This document shows positions 35,324 through 43,010 of a stretch of DNA of 64,000 nt, one piece after another; positions within the stretch are counted from its first letter, which is position 1; each line of letters begins with the position of its first letter. Both the position numbers and the translations under genes were made by a program. The notes beneath the pieces were generated by a model that did no database searches, was not told the DNA's origin, and saw only the letters and a list, made by a program, of their open reading frames with translations. Origin of the DNA: Vibrio atypicus (GTDB taxonomy: Bacteria; Pseudomonadota; Gammaproteobacteria; Enterobacterales; Vibrionaceae); assembly GCF_009811315.1 (NCBI RefSeq), contig NZ_BLID01000008.1, positions 124,001 through 188,000 of the forward strand, written 5' to 3'.

Positions 35324-36664
35324 ATGATGACCAATAGGAATATATTCGAACAACTGCCAACTCTGGCGCAAGATCCGGCTCAGTTTGAGACGCTCTATGC
35401 TGCGCGAGATTTCAGAACTCGTCTGATTGAGGCGATTCAGAAGGCAAGTAAGCGAATCTACCTTGTGGCACTTTACCTAGAGGATGATGAAGCTGGCCGA
35501 GAGATCTTAACCGAGCTTTATGAAGCCAAGCAGCGCAACCCAGGCTTAGATATTGCGGTATGTGTAGACTGGCACCGGGCTCAGCGCGGTTTGATTGGTG
35601 CGGCTCCGGGTGAAACGAACGCATCCATGTACAAAGCGTTTGCAGACAAATACGAACATAAGCTCCCAGTGTACGGCGTGCCAGTTCGCGGTCGTGAAGT
35701 GTTTGGTGTATTGCACTTGAAAGGCTTCATCATTGATGACCAAGTCATTTACAGCGGTGCGAGCTTAAACAACATCTACTTGAACTATAAAGATCGTTAC
35801 CGTTTTGATCGTTACCATGTGCTGGGCAATCAGGCGCTAGCAGACAGCATGGTGAAAATGGTTCAGCAAGAGATGATCGCTCACCCTGCTGTGAACGATT
35901 TAGCGTGTCCAACAAAGCCTGAAACCAAAGAGATCAAAGCGCAAATTCGTCAGCTACGTGGTTCATTGGCAAAAGCATCGTACCAGTTTGAAGACCAACC
36001 GATCTCTCCTGAGCATGTCGCGGTGACACCCATTGTCGGTGTCGGCAAAAAACGAAATAAACTCAACCAAGGCATTAATCAGTTGTTGGCTCTCGCGCAA
36101 GATGAGATTTTCATCTGCACGCCTTACTTTAACTTCCCGCGTAGCGTAGCAAAAGAAGTGAAAAAGGCGATCAAGCGGGGCGTAAAAGTGACGATTGTCG
36201 TCGGTGATAAAACGGCAAATGACTTTTACATCTCTCCAGAAGAAGAGTTTAAAACCATCGGTGGCTTACCTTACTTATATGAGCGTAACTTACGTCAGTT
36301 TGCGAAAGCGAATGAAGCGAATATCGCTAGCCGTAAGCTCTCCATCTATCTATGGAAGCATGAAGAGAACAGCTACCATCTAAAAGGTATTTGGGTAGAT
36401 AAGCGTTATATGCTGATCACCGGCAACAACCTGAACCCGCGTGCATGGAAGTTAGATTTGGAAAATGCGATTCTTATTCAAGATAACTACCATCACCTAA
36501 CTAAGCAGTTTGAAAAGGAAGTAGAGAACATCCTTCAGCACACTCAGTTAATCTGTACCTATAAGCAGTTAGAGAAGTTTGAGAATTATCCAGAACCAGT
36601 ACAAAAGCTGATGCGTAAGATCACGCGAGTGAAAGCGGATAGGGTGTTGAAGCAGATTCTGTAG
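35324..36664 (+). CDS. pssA: CDP-diacylglycerol-serine O-phosphatidyltransferase
   Basis: The 446-residue product is a phospholipase-D superfamily enzyme with two HKD-type motifs: HLKGFIIDDQVIYSGAS near residue 130 and HLKGIWVDKRYMLITGNN near residue 350. It matches the peripheral, Gram-negative type PssA (E. coli 451 residues), which makes phosphatidylserine for phosphatidylethanolamine. ATG 35324 (MMTNRNIFEQLPTL) is preferred over an upstream TTG at 35279. The 180 bases before it hold only weak inverted repeats. A strong terminator follows. Confidence 0.93.
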   Translation: MMTNRNIFEQLPTLAQDPAQFETLYAARDFRTRLIEAIQKASKRIYLVALYLEDDEAGREILTELYEAKQRNPGLDIAVCVDWHRAQRGLIGAAPGETNASMYKAFADKYEHKLPVYGVPVRGREVFGVLHLKGFIIDDQVIYSGASLNNIYLNYKDRYRFDRYHVLGNQALADSMVKMVQQEMIAHPAVNDLACPTKPETKEIKAQIRQLRGSLAKASYQFEDQPISPEHVAVTPIVGVGKKRNKLNQGINQLLALAQDEIFICTPYFNFPRSVAKEVKKAIKRGVKVTIVVGDKTANDFYISPEEEFKTIGGLPYLYERNLRQFAKANEANIASRKLSIYLWKHEENSYHLKGIWVDKRYMLITGNNLNPRAWKLDLENAILIQDNYHHLTKQFEKEVENILQHTQLICTYKQLEKFENYPEPVQKLMRKITRVKADRVLKQIL

Positions 36665-36691
36665 AAGAGTCGAAAGCTTGAATTCGATAGA

Positions 36692-36723
36692 GAAAGGGCA
36701 GCGAAGTAACGCTGCCCTTTTTG
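36692..36723. terminator. Bidirectional terminator between pssA and the lipoprotein gene
   Basis: GGGCAGCG (36696-36703) pairs with CGCTGCCC (36710-36717) across a 6-base loop and is followed by TTTTT on the plus strand; the minus-strand side has an equivalent CTTTCT. It separates two convergent genes. Confidence 0.9.
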
Positions 36724-36724
36724 T

Positions 36725-38149
36725 TTATTTTGATATGAATGTGTAATCATAGGATGCTATGGTTACACGGTGCTGAAGATCATCGCTAGGCATTGCAAGT
36801 AATTCAATATAGTCCGCTGAAGGATCGTAGTTTCTGGTCGTATCATTTACCAAGAAGGCTTTTCTCAACTCTACGCTACTATTTTCTGAAAGTAGCATTT
36901 TGGAACTGATAGTTGTGCTAGAGTCTGGGTAGGTGACATTGGTGATTTTTGGTACGAGAGCATTCCCAGTGGATACCAGTGCGTAACGGGCATTACCGCT
37001 AGAAAGGCGGATGGTATTCAGCTCTGAGTTAAGTGATGTTACATCGGTTTCGGAAAAGTAGCAGTTTGTACCAGAGCAATCTAGACTTACGGGCTGTGTT
37101 GGCATATCCAAGGCAGCCAAACTAACATTGTTAGCTGCATTTTCAAGCACAGAGTTATGATCTACACTCCAACCATTAAGAGTTCCCTTGTAAGATGAAG
37201 AGTAGTCGATAGAAGATGTATCAGGAGCACTCGTGGTGAAAGAGTTTGCTTCCGTAGTCCAGTCGTACCAGTCAAATGTTAAACCTGAGTAAATAGCTTT
37301 CATTGTCAATGAGCCAAATACTGCTCCAACTGTATTGGTGAAGTCGATAGTTTTGTTATCGAATATAGGGTCAAGAAAAACAGTGTTTGGTGTCGAGGAG
37401 GAATTATCTGAAAGTTCAGATTTATTGATGAACTTGTAGCCAATAACCTCGCTGCTAGCGTTGTAGCCGGACAATAGTAAGCTTTCGTTGGTAGCAAGAA
37501 CTTCTATATCAGCCTTGATAGTACCACTATCTTTTGTGGATTTTCCGTCTACATAGCCTTCTACTGACGTTGTTACAATGCCATTAAAAGTGCCTGTATT
37601 CACTTTCTTTAGTCGGGATTCATTGATGAGACTTCCGCCAGTAAGACAGCTTTGTTGGCCTTGCTCTCTATTAACTTTGACGACAAAGTTCTGAATAGCA
37701 TCCTTTTCTACACTTAATACATTGTCTATGCTATTCGAAGAGTCAACTATTACTAGGTAACCACCATCAGGTACATCATTTTCGGTAAACGTTAGAGTGC
37801 CATTAGTTTGATTGATATCGAACTTATCCAATGAGCTGTTTGCTAAACTTCCGTCAGCGTTATACACAATAACGTCTGAGATATTGGGAGCTTTGGCTGC
37901 GAAAGTATATAGCCAGTTTGAGCTGTCACTGTCGCTATCATCTATATTGAAGACTGTAGCATTCCCAACTCCACAAAATTGTTCCATAGCACTTTTCGGT
38001 AGTTCTTTCATTTGAACAAACTGCCAAGTGTATGTTGTAGGAGTTGTACCACCATTGTTGCCACCACTGCTACCACTGCCACCACTGCCACCACAACCGA
38101 CCATTAGGGCTGGTAAAGTCAGTAAAATGGCTGTTTTTGCTGCTTTCAT
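36725..38149 (-). CDS. Lipoprotein of unknown function
   Basis: ATG 38149 gives 474 residues starting MKAAKTAILLTLPALMVGC, a signal peptide with a lipobox (MVGC), then a GGSGGSGSSGGNNGG linker. The rest is Ser/Thr/Asp-rich beta-type sequence without a domain I recognise. It contains four Cys after the linker that could form disulfides. It is probably an outer-membrane or surface lipoprotein. It lies downstream of the gfc-type operon but a terminator separates them, so it is likely transcribed on its own. I do not recognise the family. Confidence 0.75.
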   Translation of the reverse strand: MKAAKTAILLTLPALMVGCGGSGGSGSSGGNNGGTTPTTYTWQFVQMKELPKSAMEQFCGVGNATVFNIDDSDSDSSNWLYTFAAKAPNISDVIVYNADGSLANSSLDKFDINQTNGTLTFTENDVPDGGYLVIVDSSNSIDNVLSVEKDAIQNFVVKVNREQGQQSCLTGGSLINESRLKKVNTGTFNGIVTTSVEGYVDGKSTKDSGTIKADIEVLATNESLLLSGYNASSEVIGYKFINKSELSDNSSSTPNTVFLDPIFDNKTIDFTNTVGAVFGSLTMKAIYSGLTFDWYDWTTEANSFTTSAPDTSSIDYSSSYKGTLNGWSVDHNSVLENAANNVSLAALDMPTQPVSLDCSGTNCYFSETDVTSLNSELNTIRLSSGNARYALVSTGNALVPKITNVTYPDSSTTISSKMLLSENSSVELRKAFLVNDTTRNYDPSADYIELLAMPSDDLQHRVTIASYDYTFISK

Positions 38150-38295
38150 CGTCAATATCTCGTCCAATTCATATTAATCTGACAGGATTTAAGCAATAAA
38201 TGTGCCTAACGTTATTATTGTCATTCCGGAGATGAGGCACGAGTTGTCCGGAATCTTAAGTAGCGGGTGAAAGACTTAGCTACAGAGTAACTAAA

Positions 38296-38326
38296 CCAAA
38301 AAGGGCCGATGTTCTCACATCAGCCC
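38296..38326 (-). terminator. Terminator of the yjb/gfc operon
   Basis: On the minus strand a 10-base stem with one mismatch (38303-38312 with 38317-38326) is followed by TTTTTGG. It starts about 20 bases past the yjbH-like stop codon. Confidence 0.8.
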
Positions 38327-38346
38327 CTAACATTAATCACCGCAAA

Positions 38347-40536
38347 TTACTCAACACTATTTGGTCGTTGACTCCACTGTGATCTAGCATCAGTACGGTA
38401 GAATAGGTGGTACTTCTTACGCAACATCTGACCACCATCACGGGTAATTGGTTCCCAAGCGAGCTGAGTTCGACTGGTGCTTGGCTTCACTGTCATGATG
38501 TCCATAGGGATGGAGACATAAAAGCCCTTGTTGTAGCTACCTTCACCATACTCTTCAGCTGTTAAGTCCGTCAAAGTGGCATAGGCGCCTACAATCACAC
38601 CGGATTTAAACTGTTTAGAGAAATCGACACGCGCACCAACATCACCGCCAAGGAATTTACCAGCGCTCACCTTAAACAAAGTGCTGTCTAAAAATTGCCA
38701 CTGCGGCATATAGTAGCCAGTTACGTGTCCTGTAGTGCCTTGGCTAAGAACATAAGCTTGGCATTGCGGGATCGGTTGGTTACAGGCTGCTTCATCGTAG
38801 AAGAAATAATCTTCGCTAAATACTCCGAACCAAGAATCTGGGTCACGCTGGCTGACTAAGTTCACATCGGCGCCCACTGCCCAGTTAGCATTGAGTGGGC
38901 GATATAACACTTCACCACCCACACCGGCAAACATTGACTCTAAGTAACCACCATAAGCTTGGGTATAAACCGACTCTGTTGGTTGTTCAAACCAAGTTAA
39001 CTGAAGTCGATTTAAGCGAACTGGATTATCATGGACATAAGCGCGGAACATCGTACGCACGCGTGGTGTTGCGTAGTTACGTACGTGTGGAGAGTACTCA
39101 ACATAATTAAACTTGTCATAGTTATCGGTTAGGTTGAAGTAAACCGAGCCAGCCAGCTCCACGTTATCGGTTAGCCAATAATTCGATTTCGCGTTTAAGC
39201 CAATGCTATATAGATAGAAAGCTTCTGGCGCACCGATGCTTTGTTTCAAAACGGGATCAACGCCATAATCCCAACGTTGTTTCGTTGAAGCGAGCGCAGC
39301 ATTAGTTTTAGAGGTCACTTCCTTAGTCGAGAAAGCATCTTCAACCTTAGCCTCTGTGGACATGTGAGTCGCAGCAGCAATATACGTATCACGGTCGATA
39401 ATTGTTTCAGTTAATGGCATGCCATTTTTGGTTTCAATTACAACAAATTTATCAATGGAGTCATCACTGTTGTTTGTCAATATTGCTGCAGTTCTATCGA
39501 GGGCTTCATTACGATCACGGTATTTAACTTGCTCTCCAGTAACCACAAGCGTATCGCCTTGTTTGGATACGGTGTTTTGCTCGTAGCCTGCATTACTATC
39601 AATTTGCTCAGCTACTTGTCGCCAATCACTGTCTTTGTTGCTTGGTCTTAACTCGGCTTTAGGCTCATCTCGCCAAATTGCCTTCATATCATTGAAGTTG
39701 GTGTAGATATTAAAGCCTAAGGTTAGCGTATCTCCGCGTTGGTAGCTTAACTTAGCATCCCCCCAATCACCTAAGCGATAGTTCATACCAAAGTTCCAAG
39801 GTGTATGCTGCGTCATCGATTTTCCGCCACGAGTGACAGGGAAATCCTGACTGTAGTTGTTGCCGTCATACTCTACTTTTAAACGCAGTGGTTCATAAGG
39901 TGTTTGATATTCGATACCACCAAACAGAGATGCAGGGCCTTTAAACCAACGCTCGAAGTCGACACTGCCTCCGGTGCCTTTAAAGTCGGTAGGGCGAGAG
40001 CAGTACTCATCGCTGAATTTACAAAACGGATTTGTGGTATTGCCACTTTGGCCTAAGTATCCCCAACCAAGTCCTAGAGTGAAGTCGACGTTGCCAAAGC
40101 GTTTAGTGGCAGCAAGGTACTCCGCATCAAAAAGGCCAGTACCACCAAAGTCTCTTACGCCGATAGAGGTTTCAGGCAACCAGTAGCTCTCCTCAAGTAA
40201 ACGAATTTTGAAATCGATGCCTTTATCGGTGTAGAGGTTATCACCACTGTACTCAGGGTCGTTACTAAAGTCGAGGTCAGGCACACGTGTGTAGCGAATA
40301 GTCGTTTCGAGCCAACTCATCAGTTGAAGTGAAACCATATAATGATGGTAATCATCGTTAACGCTAACACCAATATTAAACTCGCCTTCATCAGCCATTC
40401 TTGCTGTTGGCGTTTGCATCAAGCCAGTACCACCAAAATCGGTTTGCGATACTTGCCAATCTGCATTTGTCGCTGAGCTTGGCAGAGAAATTAAGCCAAA
40501 TGATGAAAGGAGTAATGGAAGCTTACGGATTTTCAT
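38347..40536 (-). CDS. yjbH: YjbH/GfcD-like outer-membrane lipoprotein-type protein
   Basis: The 729-residue protein starts with a signal peptide (MKIRKLPLLLSSFGLISLPSSA), then FGGTGLMQTPTARMADEGEFNIGVS, the hallmark of the YjbH family. It is rich in beta-strands and ends with LRKKYHLFYRTDARSQW. It probably forms a two-part outer-membrane barrel. In E. coli yjbEFGH affects an exopolysaccharide and its homologues gfcABCD act in group 4 capsule assembly. It is the last gene of the operon and overlaps yjbG by 4 bases. No lipobox is seen here. Confidence 0.9.
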   Translation of the reverse strand: MKIRKLPLLLSSFGLISLPSSATNADWQVSQTDFGGTGLMQTPTARMADEGEFNIGVSVNDDYHHYMVSLQLMSWLETTIRYTRVPDLDFSNDPEYSGDNLYTDKGIDFKIRLLEESYWLPETSIGVRDFGGTGLFDAEYLAATKRFGNVDFTLGLGWGYLGQSGNTTNPFCKFSDEYCSRPTDFKGTGGSVDFERWFKGPASLFGGIEYQTPYEPLRLKVEYDGNNYSQDFPVTRGGKSMTQHTPWNFGMNYRLGDWGDAKLSYQRGDTLTLGFNIYTNFNDMKAIWRDEPKAELRPSNKDSDWRQVAEQIDSNAGYEQNTVSKQGDTLVVTGEQVKYRDRNEALDRTAAILTNNSDDSIDKFVVIETKNGMPLTETIIDRDTYIAAATHMSTEAKVEDAFSTKEVTSKTNAALASTKQRWDYGVDPVLKQSIGAPEAFYLYSIGLNAKSNYWLTDNVELAGSVYFNLTDNYDKFNYVEYSPHVRNYATPRVRTMFRAYVHDNPVRLNRLQLTWFEQPTESVYTQAYGGYLESMFAGVGGEVLYRPLNANWAVGADVNLVSQRDPDSWFGVFSEDYFFYDEAACNQPIPQCQAYVLSQGTTGHVTGYYMPQWQFLDSTLFKVSAGKFLGGDVGARVDFSKQFKSGVIVGAYATLTDLTAEEYGEGSYNKGFYVSIPMDIMTVKPSTSRTQLAWEPITRDGGQMLRKKYHLFYRTDARSQWSQRPNSVE

Positions 40537-41300
40537 TGTGTGCCTTTTCTCATACTGATTAGCTTAACGATGTCTTTTTCGATGTTCTGCATTTCACGGG
40601 TATCAGAGTTGTAACCTAAAAATACCACGCTGCCCGGAGTCAATTGAGTACTGTCATTATTCCAGTAGGCATAGCCAGCCTTAATGTAATGGCCATTAGG
40701 GTAGATAACCCATGCATAACTGGGGTGCGCGCTAGAGAGCAGGTTGAGTTTACCCAAGTAGTCGCTCAATGTTTGGTTTGACTTAAAATCAACCTGTTGA
40801 GGAGAGAACAATAAGCCCTCGAAGCTAACGGTATTGCTACGGCCAGGAATAATAAATTCGTATTCGCCACTTAGCATAGGGTTAGCCTTTGATTGCAGCC
40901 GTATTTCATCAAAATCTAACGTGATTGATTCGCGATAGCCGACTTGCCAATCTTTGATTTGCTCAATCAGAATGCCGATAGATTTTTTTTGCTTACCACT
41001 ACCTGAGGTTAAATCAGTCAGTTTTTTCAAAACTTGCTGCTTGAACTGTTCACTTTGCTCTTGTTTCTCTAAATTGAACAGTTGATTGGCGATGGGGAAA
41101 TTAACTGGAGAAGGTGATGGTTTTTGCGCAATAACATCAGTGAATACTTGATCAATCCGCTGTGGCTGAGCGTATTCAAGTGCGATGCCTGTTGAGGGTA
41201 GGTTTACTTTAAGCGCCTGTGCCGATGCGTTCGATGCCGTAATTAGGCTGCAACCTGCGAAGAACAGTGCTGTAACTTTTTTGATAGATGATAAATGCAT
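40533..41300 (-). CDS. yjbG: YjbG/GfcC-like periplasmic capsule protein
   Basis: The 255-residue protein has a signal peptide ending near SNASAQA and a capsule-biosynthesis GfcC-type domain with repeated beta-grasp-like folds; the segment SSAHPSYAWVIYPNGHYIKAGYAYWN is typical of the C-terminal part. GfcC is a periplasmic partner of GfcD in E. coli. It starts 7 bases after yjbF and overlaps yjbH by 4. Confidence 0.88.
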   Translation of the reverse strand: MHLSSIKKVTALFFAGCSLITASNASAQALKVNLPSTGIALEYAQPQRIDQVFTDVIAQKPSPSPVNFPIANQLFNLEKQEQSEQFKQQVLKKLTDLTSGSGKQKKSIGILIEQIKDWQVGYRESITLDFDEIRLQSKANPMLSGEYEFIIPGRSNTVSFEGLLFSPQQVDFKSNQTLSDYLGKLNLLSSAHPSYAWVIYPNGHYIKAGYAYWNNDSTQLTPGSVVFLGYNSDTREMQNIEKDIVKLISMRKGTQ

Positions 41301-41307
41301 GGTTGAA

Positions 41308-41967
41308 TTACTCCGCGTAAGGCTTAAGAACTTCTATTTCTATCAAAAGCTCGTTTGGAACTAACCACTGAGCACTTTTTACTACACTACCTTGGTTATC
41401 TACCCAAAAGTCGTTTTGCATTTGTTGGTCTGAATCAGGAAAGGTGATGATTTCACGAATATGGCTCGTTTGTTTTTCCCATAGTAAGGAAGTTGTCACT
41501 CCCATACCTACCGGTGAGCTTTCTACTTTTGCTTGTTTTCCATAGTGATAGCCTGGCTGCCAGTCATAGCTATTTTGCCAAGAGGTGGTTTCGTTATTAG
41601 GTGCAGCTAGATTGGTGCTTGATGATAAGCCCAATAAGTTGTGGCTAGGTAGAGCGGTCGTTTTGACTACTCGGCCATTTTCAGTGGTGATTACCGCACT
41701 ATCAGAGGAAAGCCATTTTAGCTGTTGGTTGCCGGTAACAGGGTTGGTATCAACAAACCCTAATACCATGAAAATTTGTGGGCCTTGATTTACGCGGGCA
41801 TAAATACTGGCGTAGGGCAGTTCGGCGACTTGCTCCTTTTTTAGGCTGATGTCATCGAACCCAAAGAGACCTTCGGAAATTGTAGCGTTAACATCTTGAA
41901 AACGCTGGGAGCAACCAGATAAGAAGCTGAGAATAAGAATGAGTAGAGCGCTGCGAAGATAAGTCAT
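41308..41967 (-). CDS. yjbF: YjbF/GfcB-like lipoprotein
   Basis: The 219-residue protein has a lipoprotein signal (LILSFLSGC) and the GfcB/YjbF core (PYASIYARVNQGPQIFMVLGFVD, VVKTTALPSHNLLGL). It is the second gene of the yjbEFGH-type operon. It follows an attenuator-like terminator after the first gene, so expression probably depends on read-through. Confidence 0.9.
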   Translation of the reverse strand: MTYLRSALLILILSFLSGCSQRFQDVNATISEGLFGFDDISLKKEQVAELPYASIYARVNQGPQIFMVLGFVDTNPVTGNQQLKWLSSDSAVITTENGRVVKTTALPSHNLLGLSSSTNLAAPNNETTSWQNSYDWQPGYHYGKQAKVESSPVGMGVTTSLLWEKQTSHIREIITFPDSDQQMQNDFWVDNQGSVVKSAQWLVPNELLIEIEVLKPYAE

Positions 41968-42017
41968 TCATTCATCCTGACAATGACATAAAAAGAAGAT
42001 ATGGCGTGCGTTATTAA

Positions 42018-42051
42018 CTAAAAAAACACCCTTAGCCAAGCTAAGGGTGTT
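42018..42051 (-). terminator. Terminator/attenuator between yjbE- and yjbF-like genes
   Basis: A perfect 12-bp stem (42025-42036 with 42040-42051) with a 3-base loop is followed on the minus strand by seven T. It lies inside the operon, just after the first gene, and probably keeps the small secreted protein more abundant than the three downstream products. Confidence 0.85.
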
Positions 42052-42069
42052 TAGACTAACAGCTAATGA

Positions 42070-42327
42070 TTAGTTAGTACCATCAGTACCATCAGTACCA
42101 TCAGTACCGTCGTTGTCAGAGCCAGCAATAGCGACAACGCCAACAGCGACAACAGCACCAACAGCTACAGCAGTCGTTGTTGCTACACCAGCAGCCGCAG
42201 TTGTTGCAGCAGCGCCGCCAGCAGCACCGCCACTTGCAGAAGCTGCACCAGTAGCTGCTTCACCAGCTGCGAAAGCATTTGTTGCCGCACCTAGTGCAAC
42301 CAACATTGCTAGAGCAATATTTTTCAT
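42070..42327 (-). CDS. yjbE: YjbE/GfcA-like small Gly/Ala-rich secreted protein
   Basis: The 85-residue product has a signal peptide (MKNIALAMLVALGAATNAFA), then low-complexity Ala/Gly/Thr and a VAVGAVVAVGVVAIAG hydrophobic stretch, ending in TDG repeats. E. coli YjbE and GfcA have the same size and composition. It is the first gene of the minus-strand operon and is followed by an attenuator. The role of GfcA-type proteins is not well known. Confidence 0.8.
   Translation of the reverse strand: MKNIALAMLVALGAATNAFAAGEAATGAASASGGAAGGAAATTAAAGVATTTAVAVGAVVAVGVVAIAGSDNDGTDGTDGTDGTN
42076..42111. repeat. 9-nt tandem repeat in the yjbE-like gene
   Basis: Four copies of AGTACCATC (the last with one change) encode a G-T-D repeat at the C-terminus. 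The unit keeps frame, so copy number would change protein length, not switch the gene. Confidence 0.9.
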
Positions 42328-42624
42328 TAATTTATCCTTGTAAATTTACAATTTAACACATCGATGTTAGTGCATATCAGTGCACAATCTTTATTCTATT
42401 TAATAAACAGTAAGAAGTAAAAGTGAAATAAGATAAATCAAAAAACAGGAGGTAGTTTCATTACGGATTGAAATGAAATACACTAGAACGTCAGGAAAAC
42501 CTTACTAACAAACAACTCAGTAATACAATAAGAATCTCCGCTTAATTTATATAATGTGGAGTTGCATAGTGTGGTTTGCGTCAATACCGATGGGCGGTAG
42601 CGTAATTTTATATTGGATAATAAA
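42328..42624. other. Divergent control region between yjbE-like gene and capsule-like operon
   Basis: About 300 AT-rich bases without a gene. It holds the minus-strand promoter area of the yjb operon and the leader of the plus-strand operon, including the ops element at 42593-42603. Promoter boxes cannot be placed with confidence. Confidence 0.7.
42575..42603 (+). promoter_or_regulatory. Second JUMPStart/ops element
   Basis: GGCGGTAGCGT at 42593-42603 is identical to the ops core at 9034-9044 and lies 21 bases upstream of the first gene of the capsule-like operon. It suggests RfaH-dependent elongation of this 20-kb operon as well. Confidence 0.9.
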
Positions 42625-43008
42625 ATGAACAAAGTGATCTCTATCGCATTTTTGATGCCGATATTACTTGGGGGCTGCTCAAATAAACCTCGCGAAGTTG
42701 AGGCGAGTGTTGAACTCGTTAATGCTGCTATTAAGCCAGTAGGTATCAAATTACCAGAGCACTACCAACAAACCTTAGATACCCCGTCAAGTACAACTTT
42801 GCCTCATGGTGATTATTACATTGAGTTGGGACCTAACTATAGTTCTAGTTTGGGAAATCAATGCCGTCAGCTGTTTATACATAAAAAAGTTCAACAAACG
42901 GAGCAGCGCGTGGTATGTGCCAATAGTGAGCAGAAACAAGGAAAGCAAGTAAGCACTTGGTATCTAGTGCCTAACATTGTTCAATCAGCAACGTCGATTC
43001 AGCTATAA
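42625..43008 (+). CDS. Small lipoprotein of unknown function, first gene of capsule-like operon
   Basis: ATG 42625 with GGA upstream gives 127 residues. The signal MNKVISIAFLMPILLGGC is a lipobox. The mature part has a conserved-looking pair of Cys (NQCRQLF and VVCANSEQ) and ends TWYLVPNIVQ. I do not recognise the family. It is 2 bases from the KpsD-like gene and follows the ops element, so it is likely an export or assembly partner at the outer membrane. Confidence 0.75.
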   Translation: MNKVISIAFLMPILLGGCSNKPREVEASVELVNAAIKPVGIKLPEHYQQTLDTPSSTTLPHGDYYIELGPNYSSSLGNQCRQLFIHKKVQQTEQRVVCANSEQKQGKQVSTWYLVPNIVQSATSIQL

Positions 43009-43010
43009 TT

